Positions 61,054-64,000 of a stretch of 64,000 nt of DNA are shown piece after piece (the first letter of the stretch is position 1; the number at the start of each line of letters is the position of its first letter). The stretch comes from Chionis minor (Eukaryota > Chordata > Aves > Charadriiformes > Chionididae). The DNA lies in assembly GCA_013398295.1 (NCBI GenBank), contig VZSF01010415.1, positions 1-64,000 on the forward strand, given 5' to 3'. A program made the position numbers and the translations under genes. Below the pieces are notes generated by a model. It made no database searches, had not been told where the DNA came from, and saw nothing but the letters and a program-made list of their open reading frames with translations.

Positions 61054-61149
61054 ACTTAATCTGTTCCTTTTCTAACTGTTGCTGCCTTTACTTTACATTT
61101 CTTTTTCTCCTCCCTATCTCCTCCCTCCATTTCAAGGGAGATGACTTAC

Positions 61150-61205
61150 AGAATCATAGAATCACTTGAGTTGGAAGAAAACTTCAAGATCAAGTCCAAC
61201 ACTTT
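61150..61205 (-). mobile_element. CR1 LINE 3'-tail fragment, minus orientation
   Basis: AGAATCATAGAATCACTTGAG, then TTGGAAGAAAACTTC and AAGTCCAACA, the last ~55 nt of a CR1 in reverse complement. Confidence 0.88.
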
Positions 61206-64000
61206 TCAGCAGCAAAATGACAGCAAGAAAACGGTAGCAATAGAGACAGTTCTGGCCATATACCCCAATTCTGCAAGCAAACTTTGACAAGTAACATTTC
61301 TGAAAATGATAAAACCCCAAACTACTGAAGTGAGAAATAAGCACACTTAATAAACAAGAATTCCACGAAGGGCATATCCTTTCTGAACTGTCACATGTGT
61401 CTCATTAGGTGGTCTGTATGTTAACAGTGACACATCCTAGCAGTTATTTTTAGCAGTTATTTACAGACAAAGAAGCACAGCATGTTTCAGTGCTGAAACT
61501 AAAATTGGACTCGTGAAACTGGTCCAGTACAACACACAAATCTCAGTTTAAAGCAGAGAATATAAACTGCTAGTGCACAGTTAGGATGACACTGAATAGC
61601 TGAGCCTTGGCTGTGTTCACCAGCTGTCCTTGCTTGCACACCCTTTAACTGAAAAGGTTCGGCAAAGTCGGCAAAAATGCCTTGCCAAAAACTACAAAGC
61701 AGGTAAGTAACAGCTGAAGCCTGAACCCAGTTCCCCAAAGCCAGAACAGCCTTTTGACTTGTAAAAAAAAAAAAATAAAACACCAAACCAAATGGAACCA
61801 CAAGCTGTTTCCAAAGCAGATGCAACATGACTCAAAATTAAACTTGACAAAAACCAGCACGCCCGTCTTACTCCAAATTAATTAACTACCCATCCATTCC
61901 TAGAGGAAAATCTGAAATGCTGCTAAGTCTATGAAGCTTTTAGCCAGTCTTGTCAAATTCTATGCACCTACTTGCAAGACATTTGCGAGCTTTTCCAAAC
62001 TGCCTAACAAAATAATACTTTTCTCCATAACATTGTAGAGTTGCCAAAATTCTGCTCAAAAAGCATTTTATCTCAAAGACCTACTCTACATCCTACAAGG
62101 TATGTGCACCAGGAGAAGAAAAACCTCTAGTTTACATCACCAGTCACAGGCATGATTTTTCTAGCAGAACTGCCGCTACAAGTATTGCACTTACGCTCAC
62201 ACTTAGGGTCAAAGTACTACCCCTCATTTTGAAGAAACAGCTTTTCTAGCAGAGCACTGTATGTAAACACACAGCAAGGAAAAAATAAATCTGCTTTCTG
62301 CTAATGAATCAAACCTATGTTGTATATCAGCATGCACTGATAAAGCATTCTGTACTTCCAAGGCATGATATGAAAATGCTTTTTGGGGGGGAGGGAGGGG
62401 GAAGCTTAAGTTTAGCTTTCTAGTTACTGATGGTTCTGGAGAAAAGGCAGTAATTTAATTCCCAGAGGGAAATGGCAAGAAACCCTACGACAAACAAATC
62501 CTCTGACCAGTAGGTGTCAGGCGATCTTTTAAACACTACGGTCCCTCCTCCGGATTTTCAGCACTGCCTCACCAAAGCAGCTGACAAAAATCAGAGTAAC
62601 AAAATCATGGCTGCTCCCTGCACCTGTAAGGATGAACTTTTTGGGAGAACATAAAGAATCCTCAGCTCAGAGGGGTCACAACTGTCTGCACAGGGGAACT
62701 GAAATGAGTTAGAAGAGTTACATTAAAAAACGTTAAACACTTCCTAATCAGCAAATACTAACCAAGTCAACGGACTGGATTTATGAGCTAGAAGTCCTTG
62801 TCATGACCATTTTTAAGCAACCTTTGGGTTCAAAAGTATTAAAGCTGAATTCACATCTGCTGCAACTACGTGCTTCCAAATGCTAGCCCAGGGTGCAAAT
62901 TGCCCCTCATCCCACATCCCACCTCCGTTTGGTCAGCTTGTACGGGCCACGACTACATGCAAGCAAGCGATGAACACTTGAATCTCCGTCCTTTCCCCAT
63001 GGGCAAGAGAGGTCTCACCCAGGTAGACATTCATACAGTGGTACCAGCACTTCACCAAAAAAGAAAAAAAAATAAAGGCGATTCTTGCATTTACAAGAGA
63101 AACACATCCTTTCCGCGACCACGTCACAGTTCAAGTCTCTCACACTCTCCTTCGGCGAAGCAAAGCCTTACCTGTCACGGTCTCTGGAGGCTTCCTTCCC
63201 AAGGAGATGGTGACCACGCAGCAGCAGCGGCACTCTGAGTCCTGGGGCCGTACTGACCTGCCTTCAAAAAGCCTGACTCAGGTAACCCTGCCCATCAACA
63301 GGCCCCACGGTGTGACACGGGCTGTCTGCGAGGCTGCTGGAGCAGGGCCACCATCAACGGCCTAGTAGGTAGGGCCATGCACAATCTTGGCTCCCCCACC
63401 ACCAAGACAAAGCTCTCCTCGTGCTCTTAGACAGGTAAAGCAACTGCGAATCTTCCAGTTTCAGAAATACACTTACTTGCCTTCATACACCCAAAAAGAA
63501 TAGTAACAAAGATTTTAAGTGTAGTACCCTGCCAGCTGAAGAGAACAGGAAAAAAAATGTACTTTTTGTTCTAATGCTGCCTGTAAAGCTTTCCTTTTGC
63601 CACTTTCTCCTCCTCATGTACCCCTGAAGGAGTACCAAGAGGACAGCAGTTAATATACTTCCCTAAATAGAAGGGAACACAAGCTCTCCCCTCCCAGTTC
63701 TAAAAGATGCAGGTGAACAGCCATGGAGCCCTAAAGGCGCTTAGAAGAAGAGAAAAGACGACATTTCAGATGCTCCTTCTGGCATAACACAATCAACTAT
63801 TCACATACCACAAAATATCATAGCTTTCCTCTAAAATGAGGTAGCAAAGCTCATCATGGATGGGGAAGATCAAGATAATTTTTGGCTGCAGTCAAAATAT
63901 ACCATAAGATGGACTTAATTTAAAAATTTCAAGCTTGAAGTTTATTTGAACCTTCCGGCTTACAAGCCTGGTGGTATATAAAACCCCTTCATGACCCTTC

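Larger units (their letters stand above)
59738..64000. other. probable GPCPD1 5' intron or upstream DNA; no coding exon found
   Basis: Must contain, or lead to, the GPCPD1 noncoding first exon, because the first coding exon begins at a splice acceptor. No CpG island is visible, so the promoter is probably beyond 64000. Contains a CTC microsatellite and a short CR1 tail. Open frames near 60186-60508 and 62870-63238 match no family. Confidence 0.6.

Noticed and set aside
1..64000. CRISPR array, bacterial operon, phage or plasmid features
   Set aside because: The sequence is intron-rich vertebrate DNA with no spaced repeat array and no prokaryotic genes.

Overview
This is eukaryotic, vertebrate DNA, most likely from a bird. 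Three things point that way: the interspersed repeats are CR1 LINE 3' ends, there is a solo ERVL-type LTR of a kind common in birds, and the two genes are split into many short exons with GT-AG introns. A crocodilian or turtle (also CR1-rich) cannot be excluded. Nothing bacterial or viral (replicating), and no CRISPR, is present.

Two protein-coding genes fill most of the window, both on the minus strand and both transcribed from right to left. I joined the exons by hand, using splice sites, frame continuity and family similarity. (1) GPCPD1 (GDE5, glycerophosphocholine phosphodiesterase) has 19 coding exons from 59700 down to 20886. The exon lengths sum to 2,037 nt, giving 678 residues with an N-terminal CBM20 domain and a C-terminal GDPD catalytic domain. 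Its first coding exon starts at a splice acceptor, so a noncoding first exon and the promoter lie further right, probably outside the window. Its 3' UTR probably runs to about 19300. (2) THUMPD2 (THUMP-domain RNA guanine-N2 methyltransferase) has 10 coding exons from 17255 down to 5937. The sum is 1,488 nt, giving 495 residues, and the start lies in a CpG island at about 16970-17520.

Layout, left to right: 1-1702 is flanking DNA with an 81-bp two-copy repeat. 1703-5855 holds two identical 2,076-bp copies separated by a single N, most likely an uncollapsed assembly overlap, covering the THUMPD2 3' flank/UTR. 5937-17255 is THUMPD2. 17256-19300 is the short intergenic stretch, with a second single N inside a poly-A run. 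19300-59737 is GPCPD1. 59738-64000 is probably GPCPD1 5' intron or upstream DNA. Mobile elements are nine CR1 fragments and one complete solo LTR (35703-36403) with a GATAC target-site duplication.

The genes do not form a pathway. GPCPD1 acts in choline/phospholipid turnover and skeletal muscle metabolism, and THUMPD2 modifies U6 snRNA with TRMT112. No convincing previously undescribed biological system was found. The points most worth checking are the exact duplication at the N, the GPCPD1-THUMPD2 adjacency across the other N, the solo LTR, a 13-bp-stem hairpin downstream of THUMPD2, and a NAGNAG acceptor in GPCPD1.
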